The notes: generated by a model not told the origin, from the letters alone. 64,000 nucleotides of DNA from Polaribacter septentrionalilitoris (GCF_009832745.1 NZ_VRMJ01000041.1:191001-255000), one strand, 5' to 3'; shown: positions 53,217 to 62,568, counted from the stretch's first letter. Program-made: numbers and translations.

Positions 53217-53542
53217 TGGGTTTAACCAAGTCAGAAATATTTACCAAAGAACAAAATCAAATTGCAGAAATTGCAAAAGTTTTAGGACATCCTGCAAGAA
53301 TTGCCATTTTAGATTTTCTAATAAAATTACAATCGTGTGTTTGTGGAGACTTAGTAAAAGAAATTGGTTTGGCACAACCCACAATTTCTCAACACTTAAA
53401 AGAGTTGAAACGAGTAGGAATCATCAAAGGAAAAATAGAAGGAACTAGTGTTTGCTATTGTATTGATGAAGAAAACTGGAATCAAATTAAAGCGACTTTA
53501 AACCACTTTTTAAATAAAAATCCAACAGAAAACTGTTGTTAA
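53216..53542 (+). CDS. ArsR/SmtB family transcriptional regulator
   Basis: 108 residues, a winged-helix repressor. The metal-site Cys pair is in SCVCGDLV (about residues 40-45, the alpha3 CxC position), helix-turn-helix LAQPTISQHLKELKR is near 60, and the C-terminus ends in NCC, which may be an extra thiol ligand. It probably represses its own operon until arsenite binds. It is followed after 11 bases by an arsenate-reductase-like phosphatase. Confidence 0.9.
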   Translation: MGLTKSEIFTKEQNQIAEIAKVLGHPARIAILDFLIKLQSCVCGDLVKEIGLAQPTISQHLKELKRVGIIKGKIEGTSVCYCIDEENWNQIKATLNHFLNKNPTENCC

Positions 53543-53553
53543 CTAAATATAGA

Positions 53554-54171
53554 ATGAGCATTAACAAGCAAATAGAAGAAACAATTTCTACTTTAAAAAC
53601 GGAAAGTATTTCTCAAGAAAGAAAACAAGTATTACAACCTTTAGTCGATTTTATTCAAGAAAAGAAAACTGCTAAAAAGACGATACATCTTAATTTTATT
53701 TGTACCCATAATTCAAGAAGAAGTCATTTAACTCAGATTTGGGCAAAAACAATGGCAGCATACTTTGATATTAAGAATGTAAACACCTACTCAGGAGGCA
53801 CAGAAGCCACAGCAATGTTTCCAAAAGTAGGAGAAACTTTAGTGAATCAAGGGTTCAAAATTCAGAAAATAGCTGAAGTTAAAAATCCTATTTATGCCAT
53901 TAAATATAATGATAACTCACAGCCTATTATCGGTTTTTCAAAAAAATATGATGATGAATTCAACCCAAAATCAGAGTTTGCTGCAATTATGACTTGTTCT
54001 CATGCTGATGGAAATTGTCCTTTTATATCTGGAGCAGCAAAAAGAATTCCAATTACATATGAAGACCCAAAACTATTTGATGAAACTCCACAACAAGCTG
54101 AGAAGTATTTAGAAAGAAGTATACAAATTGCAACAGAAATGTATTATGTATTCTCAACTATTAATAAATAA
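53554..54171 (+). CDS. Low-molecular-weight phosphatase family protein, arsenate reductase-like
   Basis: 205 residues from the ATG; a TTG six codons earlier, overlapping arsR, is less likely. An N-terminal helical region of about 45 residues precedes the P-loop CTHNSRRS (Cx5R, about residues 50-57). Later features are YSGGTEATA, a CSHADGNCP segment and the catalytic-acid-like ITYEDP, which replaces the usual DP. It resembles ArsC-type arsenate reductases that act with thioredoxin or a low-molecular-weight thiol. Its place after ArsR supports arsenate reduction. Confidence 0.85.
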   Translation: MSINKQIEETISTLKTESISQERKQVLQPLVDFIQEKKTAKKTIHLNFICTHNSRRSHLTQIWAKTMAAYFDIKNVNTYSGGTEATAMFPKVGETLVNQGFKIQKIAEVKNPIYAIKYNDNSQPIIGFSKKYDDEFNPKSEFAAIMTCSHADGNCPFISGAAKRIPITYEDPKLFDETPQQAEKYLERSIQIATEMYYVFSTINK

Positions 54172-54180
54172 CATACAATT

Positions 54181-54651
54181 ATGAAATTATCAGAAATAAA
54201 AAATCATTTACAGAATTTAGATCAAATAGCATTTCAGTTGCCTAATGGTAAATTAGTTCCTAGTCATTTTCATGTAACTGAGGTTGGTAAAATTACCAAA
54301 GATTTTATTGATTGTGGAGGCAAAGTTAGAAACGAAACTGTAATTAATTTTCAACTTTGGGAAGAAAATGATTACGATCACAGATTGCATCCAGAGAAAT
54401 TATTAAAGATTATTGAATTGTCTAAAAAAACATTCAATTTTGATGATTTAGAAATAGAGGTAGAATACCAAGGAAAAGAAACTATTGGCAAATACAATTT
54501 AGATTTTGATGGCAAACACTTTTTACTAACTTCTAAAGTAACAGCTTGTTTGGCTTTAGATGCTTGTGGAATACCTGCTCAGAAACCAAGAATCAGAATT
54601 TCTGAATTAGGGCAAACCTCTTGTTGTGATCCTAGTTCTGGCTGTTGTTAA
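54181..54651 (+). CDS. DUF6428 family protein with Cys-rich tail
   Basis: 156 residues. The N-terminal three quarters (LKDLDQ-like LQNLDQIAFQLPNG, HFHVTEVG, FQLWEENDYDHRLHP) match DUF6428, often found in arsenic operons of Bacteroidota. The C-terminal CCDPSSGCC gives four Cys in nine residues. It may bind arsenite or a metal (inference). It lies nine bases after the phosphatase. An arsenite efflux gene (ArsB or Acr3) is not present downstream. Confidence 0.85.
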   Translation: MKLSEIKNHLQNLDQIAFQLPNGKLVPSHFHVTEVGKITKDFIDCGGKVRNETVINFQLWEENDYDHRLHPEKLLKIIELSKKTFNFDDLEIEVEYQGKETIGKYNLDFDGKHFLLTSKVTACLALDACGIPAQKPRIRISELGQTSCCDPSSGCC

Positions 54652-54716
54652 ATTATTTGCTAACTTTTTTCTTATTTAATGTTAAACATTTAAATTTAAA
54701 GAGTAAATAAATAGAG

Positions 54717-54968
54717 ATGATAGTTGTAAAGGCAGTAGAGGTGGCTTCAGAATATTTAAAAAGGTATTTTCCAGACGTCAAAAATATACGAATGGAAGAG
54801 TTTGAATTGACAGAAGATAAAGAATTTTGGTTTATCACGTTAAGCTATACAGAACAAACTTCGCCTGATAAATCTGTACAGGAAAACACAAAATTCAAGA
54901 TATTTAAAATAGAAAACGAAACTTTTTTGGTGTTTTCTATGAAGACAAAAGAATTTAAATCAGTCTAA
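54717..54968 (+). CDS. Small unknown cytosolic protein
   Basis: 83 residues, alpha plus beta in appearance (VKAVEVASEYLKRYFP; FWFITLSYTEQ; FKIFKIENETFLVFSMK). No signal, no membrane segment and no Cys. The family is not recognised. A 65-base AT-rich gap separates it from the DUF6428 gene, and it converges on the rluD-like gene. The codon use and the coherent secondary-structure pattern favour a real gene. Confidence 0.6.
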   Translation: MIVVKAVEVASEYLKRYFPDVKNIRMEEFELTEDKEFWFITLSYTEQTSPDKSVQENTKFKIFKIENETFLVFSMKTKEFKSV

Positions 54969-54982
54969 ATTTTACAATAGAA

Positions 54983-56017
54983 CTAAAATTCATCTTTAGA
55001 ATGCTCAGAATAGGTTCTCCATTTATCTAAGCAATCAGTAATATCTTGAGGAACTTCTGAGTTAAATTGCAAAAATTCTCCAGTTGTTGGATGTGTAAAA
55101 CCCAATGTTTTAGCATGTAAAGCTTGTCTTGGTAATACTTTAAAACAGTTCTGTACAAACTGTTTGTATTTGGTGAAAGTGGTCCCTTTTAAAATGTCAT
55201 TACCTCCATAACGCTCATCATTAAAAAGTGTATGACCAATATGTTTAAAATGTGCTCTAATTTGATGAGTTCTACCAGTTTCTAATTTACATTGTACTAA
55301 AGTAACATAAGTTAAACGCTCTAGAACTTTAAAATGAGTTACTGCATGTTTTCCAAAATCACCATCAGGGAAAACAGACATTTGCAAACGATTTTTTAAA
55401 CTACGTCCAATATTACCTTCTATTCTACCTTCATCTTCTTCAATATTTCCCCAAACCAAAGCATAATACAAACGTTCTGTAGTACGATCAAAAAATTGTT
55501 TTGATAAATGTGCAAGAGCATATTCAGTTTTTGCTACCACTAACAATCCACTGGTATCTTTATCAATTCGATGCACCAAACCTGGTCTTTCGTTAGAATT
55601 TGTTGGTAAATTTTCTATATGATGAATAAGACCATTTACCAAAGTTCCAGAATAGTTTCCATGACCAGGATGAACCACCATTCCTGCAGGTTTGTTTACA
55701 ACAATTACATCATCATCTTCATGTACAATGTCTAAAGGAATATCTTCTGCAACCAATAAGTTTTCATGGGGTGGATATGCCAAAACAACACGAACAACAT
55801 CTTTAGGTTTTACTTTATGATTGGATTTTACTGCAATATCATTCACTAAAATATTGCCTGTTTTTGCAGCTTGCTGAATTTTATTTCTAGTAGCGTTTTC
55901 TATAAAATTCATTAAAAATTTATCAACCCGTAAAGGTACTTGACCATCACCAGCAACAAATTTGTAATGTTCATACAAATCGTCGTTTTCTATATCTTGA
56001 GGTTTATTTTCCTGCAT
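54983..56017 (-). CDS. RluD-type 23S rRNA pseudouridine synthase
   Basis: 344 residues. An S4 RNA-binding domain (about 28-95, LRVDKFLMNFI, VNDIAVKSNHKVKPKD) precedes a RluA-family catalytic domain with the catalytic Asp in HRIDKDTSGLLV (about 153), GRTHQIRAHF and HAKTLGFTHP. Of the RluA family members, RluD is the best fit by S4 domain and length. It lies 21 bases after the PASTA gene on the same strand. Confidence 0.92.
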   Translation of the reverse strand: MQENKPQDIENDDLYEHYKFVAGDGQVPLRVDKFLMNFIENATRNKIQQAAKTGNILVNDIAVKSNHKVKPKDVVRVVLAYPPHENLLVAEDIPLDIVHEDDDVIVVNKPAGMVVHPGHGNYSGTLVNGLIHHIENLPTNSNERPGLVHRIDKDTSGLLVVAKTEYALAHLSKQFFDRTTERLYYALVWGNIEEDEGRIEGNIGRSLKNRLQMSVFPDGDFGKHAVTHFKVLERLTYVTLVQCKLETGRTHQIRAHFKHIGHTLFNDERYGGNDILKGTTFTKYKQFVQNCFKVLPRQALHAKTLGFTHPTTGEFLQFNSEVPQDITDCLDKWRTYSEHSKDEF

Positions 56018-56038
56018 TATAACTTCTCCTAAATCTAT

Positions 56039-56596
56039 CTAATTTCCTTTTCCATCACCTAAAACCAAATCTACAATAGAATTTAAAGGGAGTTTGTCTC
56101 CTGGGTTAATCACCTTATTTTTATAACGTAATCCACGAACAACATCTTTACCAATATCATGTACATATGTAAATTCTGTTCCTACATTTAAACCAATAGA
56201 ACGCAATTGAGAAGTTGCTTGTCTTTTTGTACGCCCGTTTAAATCAGGAATTGTAATATCTCTATACTTCGATGGATTTAAAGTTAAGTAAATTTTTCGT
56301 TTTTCTTTCACAAAACCTCCTGCCTCTGGACTTTGTTCTATTACAGATTTTTTTGGATATTCAGGATTATAACTTGCGCTATCAATTACTATAAAATCTA
56401 GATTCATTTCCTTCAATTTTAAATCAACATCCTCTAAACTCATTTTATGCAAATTAGGAACTTGTATTTTTTGATCATGATTAGTTGTAATTCCTAACCA
56501 ATATTTTAATGCAAAAACAAAGATCAACAAACCAATAATTGCAAAAACAACTTGTTTTAAGAAAGACTTACTTATTAAAAATTTAAAAAGACTCAT
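56039..56596 (-). CDS. PASTA domain membrane protein
   Basis: 185 residues. One membrane helix (about 13-33, VVFAIIGLLIFVFALKYW) is followed by about two PASTA modules with the typical VPNL/IPDL starts (QVPNLHKMSLEDVDL, TIPDLNGRTKRQA) and IDLVLGDG end. No kinase domain is attached. PASTA modules are thought to bind peptidoglycan fragments. The adjacent ddl gene (divergent) supports a cell-wall link. Confidence 0.85.
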   Translation of the reverse strand: MSLFKFLISKSFLKQVVFAIIGLLIFVFALKYWLGITTNHDQKIQVPNLHKMSLEDVDLKLKEMNLDFIVIDSASYNPEYPKKSVIEQSPEAGGFVKEKRKIYLTLNPSKYRDITIPDLNGRTKRQATSQLRSIGLNVGTEFTYVHDIGKDVVRGLRYKNKVINPGDKLPLNSIVDLVLGDGKGN

Positions 56597-56661
56597 TTTT
56601 TGATTTTAAGAACATACAAAGATATAAAAACTAAACGTTGCCTTTTCTATTATTATTTTGA

Positions 56662-56669
56662 TAAATTTG
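56662..56669 (+). promoter_or_regulatory. Candidate -7 element of ddl
   Basis: TAAATTTG matches TAnnTTTG, 20 bases before the ddl ATG. The upstream element is weak (GTTG, 21-base spacer). Confidence 0.4.
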
Positions 56670-56689
56670 TTTTATTATTCTAGTTTTTT

Positions 56690-57670
56690 ATGAAGAAGAA
56701 CATTGCAATTGTTATGGGCGGATATTCATCCGAAGTTAATATTTCTTTAAAAAGTGGAAATGTTGTTTACAATCATTTAGATAAAGAAAAATATAATCCT
56801 TATCGAGTTCATATCCTAGAAGAAAAATGGGTTGCTTTAGATGCTGATGATAATGAATTCTTCATTAATAAACATGATTTTTCTTTTACAAAAAACAATA
56901 AGACAATCACTTTTCATTGTGTTTTTAATGCAATTCACGGAGCTCCAGGTGAAAATGGGAAGTTATTAAGTTATTTAGAACTTTTAAATATTCCGCATAC
57001 ATCTGCACCATTTTATCAAATGGCGCTAACTTTTAATAAGAGAGATACCTTAAGCGTTGTAAAAGAATATGGCATTAAAACGGCTGTTTCTGTGTATTTG
57101 AATAAAGGTGATGAAATAAACCTTCAAAAAATTATCAATAAAGTAGGATTACCTTGTTTTATTAAGCCAAATAATGCAGGTTCTAGTTACGGAATTTCTA
57201 AAGTACATACTTTAGAAGAAATGATGCCCGCAATAGAAAAAGCCTACAAAGAAGATTCAGAAATATTGATAGAATCTTTTTTAGATGGTACAGAAGTTTC
57301 TGTAGGGGTAATTCAATACAAAGGAGAGTTAAAAGTTTTACCAATTACAGAAATTGTTTCTGAAAATGATTTTTTTGATTATGAGGCCAAATATGAAGGG
57401 AAATCTCAAGAAATAACTCCTGCAAGAATATCTAAAGAAGAACATCAACAAGTAGCAAAAACTGCTAAAAAAGTATATTTAATTTTAAATATGTCAGGAT
57501 TTTCACGTTCTGAATATATTTTAGTAAATTGCGAACCATATTTCTTAGAAATGAATACTGTTCCAGGGCTAACAGAAGAAAGCATTTTGCCGCAGCAAGC
57601 ACAAGAAGCAGGAATATCATTAAAAGAACTATTTGATAATGCAATAGAAAGTTCCCTCAATAGATTATAA
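56690..57670 (+). CDS. ddl: D-alanine-D-alanine ligase
   Basis: 326 residues, ATP-grasp fold. N-terminal VMGGYSSEVNISLKSG, substrate motif HGAPGENG (about 84), ATP-grasp core CFIKPNNAGSSYGISK and C-terminal LEMNTVPGLTEES are all present. It joins two D-Ala for peptidoglycan precursors in the cytosol. The divergent PASTA and rluD-like genes and the following coaD form a common flavobacterial arrangement. Confidence 0.96.
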   Translation: MKKNIAIVMGGYSSEVNISLKSGNVVYNHLDKEKYNPYRVHILEEKWVALDADDNEFFINKHDFSFTKNNKTITFHCVFNAIHGAPGENGKLLSYLELLNIPHTSAPFYQMALTFNKRDTLSVVKEYGIKTAVSVYLNKGDEINLQKIINKVGLPCFIKPNNAGSSYGISKVHTLEEMMPAIEKAYKEDSEILIESFLDGTEVSVGVIQYKGELKVLPITEIVSENDFFDYEAKYEGKSQEITPARISKEEHQQVAKTAKKVYLILNMSGFSRSEYILVNCEPYFLEMNTVPGLTEESILPQQAQEAGISLKELFDNAIESSLNRL

Positions 57671-57755
57671 CAGAGCACTTTTAGTTCTAGTATAAAATAT
57701 TTTTCTATTTTTATTGATTATTATTAACTATACTTTACAGTATAAAAGAGGGAAC

Positions 57756-58214
57756 ATGAAACGAGCAATTTTTCCGGGATCTTTTGATCCAATTACTTCT
57801 GGACATCATGATATTATTACTAGAGGAGTAACATTATTTGATGAATTAATCATTGCTATTGGTGTGAATTCTGAAAAAAAATATATGTTCTCTCTAGAAC
57901 AACGTAAAAAGTTTATCGAAGACTCTTTTGCAGATAATCCAAAAATAAAAGTAGTTACTTACAAAGGTTTAACTGTTGATTTTTGCCAAGAAAATAATGT
58001 TGAATTTATTTTACGAGGTTTAAGAAATCCTGCAGATTTTGAATTCGAGAAATCCATAGCCCATACAAATAGAGATTTAGCGCCCATAGAAACTGTGTTT
58101 TTATTAACAGCAGCAAGTACATCATATATCTCATCATCAATTGTAAGAGATGTGATAAGTAATAATGGAGATTACACAAAATTAGTACCCAATAGTGTTA
58201 GAATTAATAAATAA
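57756..58214 (+). CDS. coaD: Phosphopantetheine adenylyltransferase
   Basis: 152 residues from the ATG at 57756; an in-frame TTG 14 codons upstream is not used by the family. Motifs are PGSFDPITSGHHDII (T/HxGH-type nucleotidyltransferase) near residues 7-20, LRGLRNPADFEFEKSIA and ISSSIVRDV near the end. It makes dephospho-CoA from 4'-phosphopantetheine and ATP. A small TATACT/AGTATA hairpin lies just upstream of the start. Confidence 0.97.
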   Translation: MKRAIFPGSFDPITSGHHDIITRGVTLFDELIIAIGVNSEKKYMFSLEQRKKFIEDSFADNPKIKVVTYKGLTVDFCQENNVEFILRGLRNPADFEFEKSIAHTNRDLAPIETVFLLTAASTSYISSSIVRDVISNNGDYTKLVPNSVRINK

Positions 58215-58239
58215 AACAATTAATAGTAAATTAAATAAA

Positions 58240-59208
58240 ATGAAGAAAAATTTAGTTATGATCATCTTATTGATGATATCCTTTGTTAGCTTTTCTCAGT
58301 CTTCTTATCATAAAGCAGGAGATACTCTTTATTACTCAAATAATAGAGCAACCCCCGTAAAAACAAGCACTTTAGTAATTATAAAAGAAACTAATGTTGG
58401 AAAAAACAGCAATGTTTATAAAGTAAACAAATTTGTATTGGATAACTCTAGAAACGAATATGTTTTAGACTCTAAATTTACTACAAATGGCTTACAGGTT
58501 TTAAAAGCTAATGGTCATTTCGAGTCTTATTATGAAAACGGGAATAAAGAATCTGAAGGAGAAACTGTAAATGGTAAAAAAACTAATGGGATTTGGACAT
58601 ATTACTATGAAAACGGTAAGAAAAAATCCGAAGAAAAATTGTCATCAGGTACTTATTTTAGCGATAAAACAGAAAATTTAATCATAAGTTATTGGGATCA
58701 TAATGGAGAGCAAACAGTAATTGACGGAAATGGTTTTGCAGAATACCGAGATAAAGAAGGTTTAATTGAGAAAGGAAGTTATAAAAAAGGCCTAAAAAAT
58801 GGGCTATGGACAGCTTTTGATGGAGAAATAAAAAAATATGAAGAAACTTATAAGAAAGGAAAACTTACCAAAGGAAAAAGCTGGAACCTTGAAGGAGAAA
58901 GTTTTTCTTATAAAGAGGTAAGTTCATTAGCATATTATAAGAAAAAAGATAATAACAATGCTATAAAAAAGTATGTTGACAAACAATTTAACTCAAATAC
59001 GGCAGGAATTGCAGGAAATATTCATGCACATTTTTTAGTTACTAAAGAAGGTTTTGTGGGTAATGTTAAAATTGTAAGAGGGATAACGCCAGATTACAAT
59101 ACAGAAGTTGTGCGCATATTATCTGGAATGAGTGGATGGACACCAGCTAAAAAAAGAGGTCAACCTTACAATTCAACTTACAGTTTAAGTTTACGTTTTA
59201 CAGAATAG
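58240..59208 (+). CDS. MORN-repeat protein with C-terminal TonB domain
   Basis: 322 residues from the Met at 58240; an upstream TTG inside coaD is rejected because the signal peptide begins here and ends near SFSQ. From about 85 to 220 there are MORN/YwqK-type repeats (GHFESYYENGNKESEG, GIWTYYYENGKKKSE, GLWTAFDGEIKKYEE). The last 90 residues match a TonB C-terminal domain (HAHFLVTKEGFVGNVKIVRG, WTPAKKRGQP). It is periplasmic; it could contact an outer-membrane receptor, but it lacks the N-terminal membrane helix of classical TonB. Confidence 0.8.
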   Translation: MKKNLVMIILLMISFVSFSQSSYHKAGDTLYYSNNRATPVKTSTLVIIKETNVGKNSNVYKVNKFVLDNSRNEYVLDSKFTTNGLQVLKANGHFESYYENGNKESEGETVNGKKTNGIWTYYYENGKKKSEEKLSSGTYFSDKTENLIISYWDHNGEQTVIDGNGFAEYRDKEGLIEKGSYKKGLKNGLWTAFDGEIKKYEETYKKGKLTKGKSWNLEGESFSYKEVSSLAYYKKKDNNNAIKKYVDKQFNSNTAGIAGNIHAHFLVTKEGFVGNVKIVRGITPDYNTEVVRILSGMSGWTPAKKRGQPYNSTYSLSLRFTE

Positions 59209-59212
59209 TTTT

Positions 59213-60958
59213 ATGAGAAAAGTAATCGTATTACTTCTTTTTTTAAGTGTTTACTCCTGTAATAAAAGTAATAATAAAAAGAAAGATTTTACAACACTTT
59301 TCGAAAAAACAAAAGGATCTGAAACTCCAGAATACAAAGCTGTTATTTCTTATTACAAAGATTTGGCATCAGCATATTCTGGAGTTTCGTTATTTTCTTT
59401 TGGACAAACAGATTCAGGAGAACCTTTACATTTGGTGGTATATAGCCAGGAAGAAATCTATAATGTCGATGAAATTAAGACTTCATCAAAGAACAGAATT
59501 CTAATTAATAATGGAATTCATCCAGGAGAATCAGATGGTATTGATGCTTCTATGATGCTAATTAGAGATATTGCTCAAAATGATTCTCTTAAAGAAAAAT
59601 ACAAAAACACACTTATTTGTATTATTCCAGTTTACAATATTGGAGGTGCTCTAAATAGAAATTCTCATACAAGGGCAAATCAAAAAGGACCAAAAGAATA
59701 TGGTTTTAGAGGAAATGCCCGAAATTTTGATTTAAATAGAGATTTTATAAAGCAAGACACTAAAAACGCAGCTACTTTTGCAGAAATTTTTCATACTGTA
59801 AATCCAGACGTCTTTATAGATAATCATGTGAGTAATGGTGCAGATTATCAATATGCAATAACTCACTTGTTTACTCAGCATAATAAACTTGGAGGTAGTT
59901 TAGGAAAGTTTTTAGAAACTGAAATGCGGCCTTATTTAGAAAAGTCATTGGTAGAAAAAGAGATTCCAATTACTCCTTATGTTAATGTTTGGGGAACAAC
60001 TCCAGAAACTGGCTTTTCTCAGTTTTTTGATTCTCCAAGATATTCAACAGGATATACAACACTGTTTCATACCTTAGGATTAATGGTAGAAACACATATG
60101 TTAAAACCTTATAAGATTAGAGTTGAACAAACCTATGAATTAATGTTTTCTGCATTGGATTTTACCAATAAAAAATCCAAAGAAATTAAAGACTTAAGAA
60201 GTAAAGCTCTAGATGAAATTTTATCAAATAAAACATATCCAATTGCTTTTAAAGTAGATAGAGGTAATCCAACAGAACTTCAGTTTAAAGGTTACGAAGG
60301 AACTGTTATTGATAGTAAAGTTACTTCTGGTAAACGTTTGTTTTATGATAAAACGAAACCATTTACAAAAGCAACTAAATATTTTAATAATTTTCTAGCG
60401 ACTAAAGAAGTAAGAATACCAAAAGCCTATATTTTACAACAAGGATGGCATAAAGTAATTGATCGATTAAAACAAAACAAAATTACGTTTACAAGATTTA
60501 AAAAAGACACTACAATTAAAGTTGAAGTGAATCATATAGATGATTTTAAAACAAGAAATACAGCTTACGAAGGGCATTATTTACATTATAATACAACCAT
60601 AAAAAAATCTTCAAAAGCAATTCAATTTAGAAAAGGAGATCTGTACATTCCAACGAACCAAAATGGTGTGCGCTACTTGTTAGAAACTTTAGAAGCAGAA
60701 GCTACAGATTCATTTTTTAATTGGAATTTTTTCGATTCTGTTCTACAACAAAAAGAAGGTTACTCAGCTTATGTTTTTGAGGATGTTGCAGAAGAGTTGT
60801 TGGCTAAAAATCCATCACTAAAAAAACAGTTTGAAGAGAGGTTACAAAATGATGAAGCCTTTGCTAAGAACTCAAGAGCACAACTGAACTTTATTTATAA
60901 AAGTTCTTCTCACTACGAAAAAGCGCACTTACGATTACCCATTTTTAAGGTAAATTAA
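59213..60958 (+). CDS. M14 family zinc carboxypeptidase, lipoprotein
   Basis: 581 residues. The lipobox ends in VYSC (about residue 16). Zinc ligands H103 and E106 in HPGES and H205 in DNHVSNG are present, as is the M14 Arg-rich NARNFDLNRDF. The Glu in ETHML-like LMVETHMLKP (about 295) is a candidate catalytic base. The C-terminal 250 residues form an additional beta-rich domain. It probably trims peptides outside the inner membrane. It starts four bases after the MORN/TonB gene and ends two bases before the lactonase-like gene. Confidence 0.88.
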   Translation: MRKVIVLLLFLSVYSCNKSNNKKKDFTTLFEKTKGSETPEYKAVISYYKDLASAYSGVSLFSFGQTDSGEPLHLVVYSQEEIYNVDEIKTSSKNRILINNGIHPGESDGIDASMMLIRDIAQNDSLKEKYKNTLICIIPVYNIGGALNRNSHTRANQKGPKEYGFRGNARNFDLNRDFIKQDTKNAATFAEIFHTVNPDVFIDNHVSNGADYQYAITHLFTQHNKLGGSLGKFLETEMRPYLEKSLVEKEIPITPYVNVWGTTPETGFSQFFDSPRYSTGYTTLFHTLGLMVETHMLKPYKIRVEQTYELMFSALDFTNKKSKEIKDLRSKALDEILSNKTYPIAFKVDRGNPTELQFKGYEGTVIDSKVTSGKRLFYDKTKPFTKATKYFNNFLATKEVRIPKAYILQQGWHKVIDRLKQNKITFTRFKKDTTIKVEVNHIDDFKTRNTAYEGHYLHYNTTIKKSSKAIQFRKGDLYIPTNQNGVRYLLETLEAEATDSFFNWNFFDSVLQQKEGYSAYVFEDVAEELLAKNPSLKKQFEERLQNDEAFAKNSRAQLNFIYKSSSHYEKAHLRLPIFKVN

Positions 60959-60960
60959 AT

Positions 60961-62064
60961 ATGATAAGATTTTTAATAGTTGTAGTTTTAGTAACTTTTT
61001 TTAGCTGCAATAAATCAGAAATGAAAAAAGAAAAACAAATTGATTTCTACATAGGCACATATACAAATGAAGGTAGTGAAGGTATTTATAAGTACTCTAT
61101 TGATGAAAAAGGAATATTGTCCAAAATAGGTTTAGTAGCTAAAACCGAAAACCCTACTTTTTTAGCAAAATCTGATGATAAAAAAACACTATTTGCTGTA
61201 GCAGAAACAAATATAAATGGAACTGGTTTTGTAAAGTCATATAGAATTGAAAAAGATACTTTACACTTAATTAGTAAAGAAGAATCTGGTGGTGCAGGAC
61301 CTTGTTTTATTACAATCAATAAAGATAATTATGTATTAACTGCAAATTATGGTGGTGGAAGTGTTGGGTTATTAAAAGCTAATAAATCAGGAAAATTATC
61401 AAAATTATTGGATGTTCAAAAGCATTATGGAAATGGAACAACAGACAGACAAAAATCACCTCATGCTCATTCAACTTGGTTTCATCCTGCTAAAAAAGAA
61501 ATTATATCTGTAGATTTAGGAACAAATGAATTGTGGTTTTCTACTATTGATGAAAAAGAAAAAACCTTAGTATTATCTAAACAAAGTAAACTAAAAATGG
61601 CAGATGGTTCAGGTCCAAGGCATTTAACTTTTCATCCAAATAACAAATGGATTTATGTATTAAATGAACTAAACAATACTGTTTCTTTAGTGAAAGAAAA
61701 TGAAAGTTTTTATAATATAGATGCTACAGTTTCAATGTTGCCAGCTAATTATTCTAAATATGCAAAAGCAGCGGATATTCATATTTCGAGTGATGGTAAT
61801 TTCTTATATGGCTCTAATAGAGGGCATAATTCAATAGTTATTTATAAAGTAAACCCTAAAGATGGATCTTTAAGTTTGATTGGTTTTGAAAAAGTAAGAG
61901 GAGCTAATCCTAGGAATTTTTCATTAACTCCAGATAATAATTTTTTGTTAGTAGCCAATCAAGACACAAATAATATCATTTCTTTTAAAAGAGATGCTAA
62001 AACAGGAGAACTTACATTTGTAAGCGAAATTTCTGCACCAAATCCCGTTTGCATTTTGTTCTAA
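60961..62064 (+). CDS. Lactonase family (6-phosphogluconolactonase-like) beta-propeller lipoprotein
   Basis: 367 residues. The lipobox ends in FFSC (about residue 18). A seven-bladed propeller of the YbhE/Pgl-like lactonase family follows: IGTYTNEGSEGIYKY, GGAGPCFI, ANYGGGSVGLL, SPHAHSTWFHP, GSGPRHLTFHP and GANPRNFSLTPDN. Cytosolic relatives hydrolyse 6-phosphogluconolactone. The lipoprotein anchor argues for a different, periplasmic sugar lactone here (inference). It follows the M14 gene by two bases. Confidence 0.88.
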   Translation: MIRFLIVVVLVTFFSCNKSEMKKEKQIDFYIGTYTNEGSEGIYKYSIDEKGILSKIGLVAKTENPTFLAKSDDKKTLFAVAETNINGTGFVKSYRIEKDTLHLISKEESGGAGPCFITINKDNYVLTANYGGGSVGLLKANKSGKLSKLLDVQKHYGNGTTDRQKSPHAHSTWFHPAKKEIISVDLGTNELWFSTIDEKEKTLVLSKQSKLKMADGSGPRHLTFHPNNKWIYVLNELNNTVSLVKENESFYNIDATVSMLPANYSKYAKAADIHISSDGNFLYGSNRGHNSIVIYKVNPKDGSLSLIGFEKVRGANPRNFSLTPDNNFLLVANQDTNNIISFKRDAKTGELTFVSEISAPNPVCILF

Positions 62065-62100
62065 AATTTGTGTAACTTGTAGTTTTTAAAAAAATTATAA

Positions 62101-62568
62101 GTGAGCAAAATTTTATCAATTAACGGAAAAACATATATTGTTGACGTACAAGACGAAATGTCTTTGTTGTGGGCTATCAGGGATATTGTAGGATTAACAG
62201 GAACTAAATTTGGATGTGGAGTTGCACAATGTGGTGCTTGTTCTATTTTAATTGATGGTAAACTCACAAAATCTTGCAGTATGCCAGTTTCTTATGGCAT
62301 AGGAAAAGAGATTTTTACTATTGAAGGAACTTCAGAAAATTTAGAGTTTTTAAGAAAAACTTGGAATAATGGAAATGTGCCACAATGTGGATATTGTCAA
62401 TCTGGTCAACTCATTGCAGCAACTGCTTTATTAGATAAAATTGATAACCCAACAGACACAGATATTGATAATGCCATGTCTGATAATATTTGTAGATGTG
62501 GTACATATACAAGAATTCGAAAAGCAATTCATAAAGCTGTTGAACTTAAAAATGAAGAAAATGAGTAA
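62101..62568 (+). CDS. (2Fe-2S)-binding subunit of a molybdenum hydroxylase (IorA/isoquinoline oxidoreductase type)
   Basis: 155 residues from a GTG; no ATG is near. The first plant-type cluster has C39, C44, C47 and C59, and the second has C96, C99, C131 and C133 (QCGYCQSG and ICRCGTY). It transfers electrons from the molybdenum site. It overlaps the large subunit by 17 bases. The arrangement (small Fe-S subunit, then large Mo subunit, no separate FAD subunit) is that of isoquinoline/aldehyde-type dehydrogenases using a cytochrome or quinone acceptor. Confidence 0.93.
   Translation: MSKILSINGKTYIVDVQDEMSLLWAIRDIVGLTGTKFGCGVAQCGACSILIDGKLTKSCSMPVSYGIGKEIFTIEGTSENLEFLRKTWNNGNVPQCGYCQSGQLIAATALLDKIDNPTDTDIDNAMSDNICRCGTYTRIRKAIHKAVELKNEENE

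Noticed and set aside
58513-58524. GTCATTTCGAG match to the palindromic repeat inside the MORN protein gene
   Set aside because: Only about 11 bases match and they encode a normal MORN segment (GHFESYYENG) with no extra residues.
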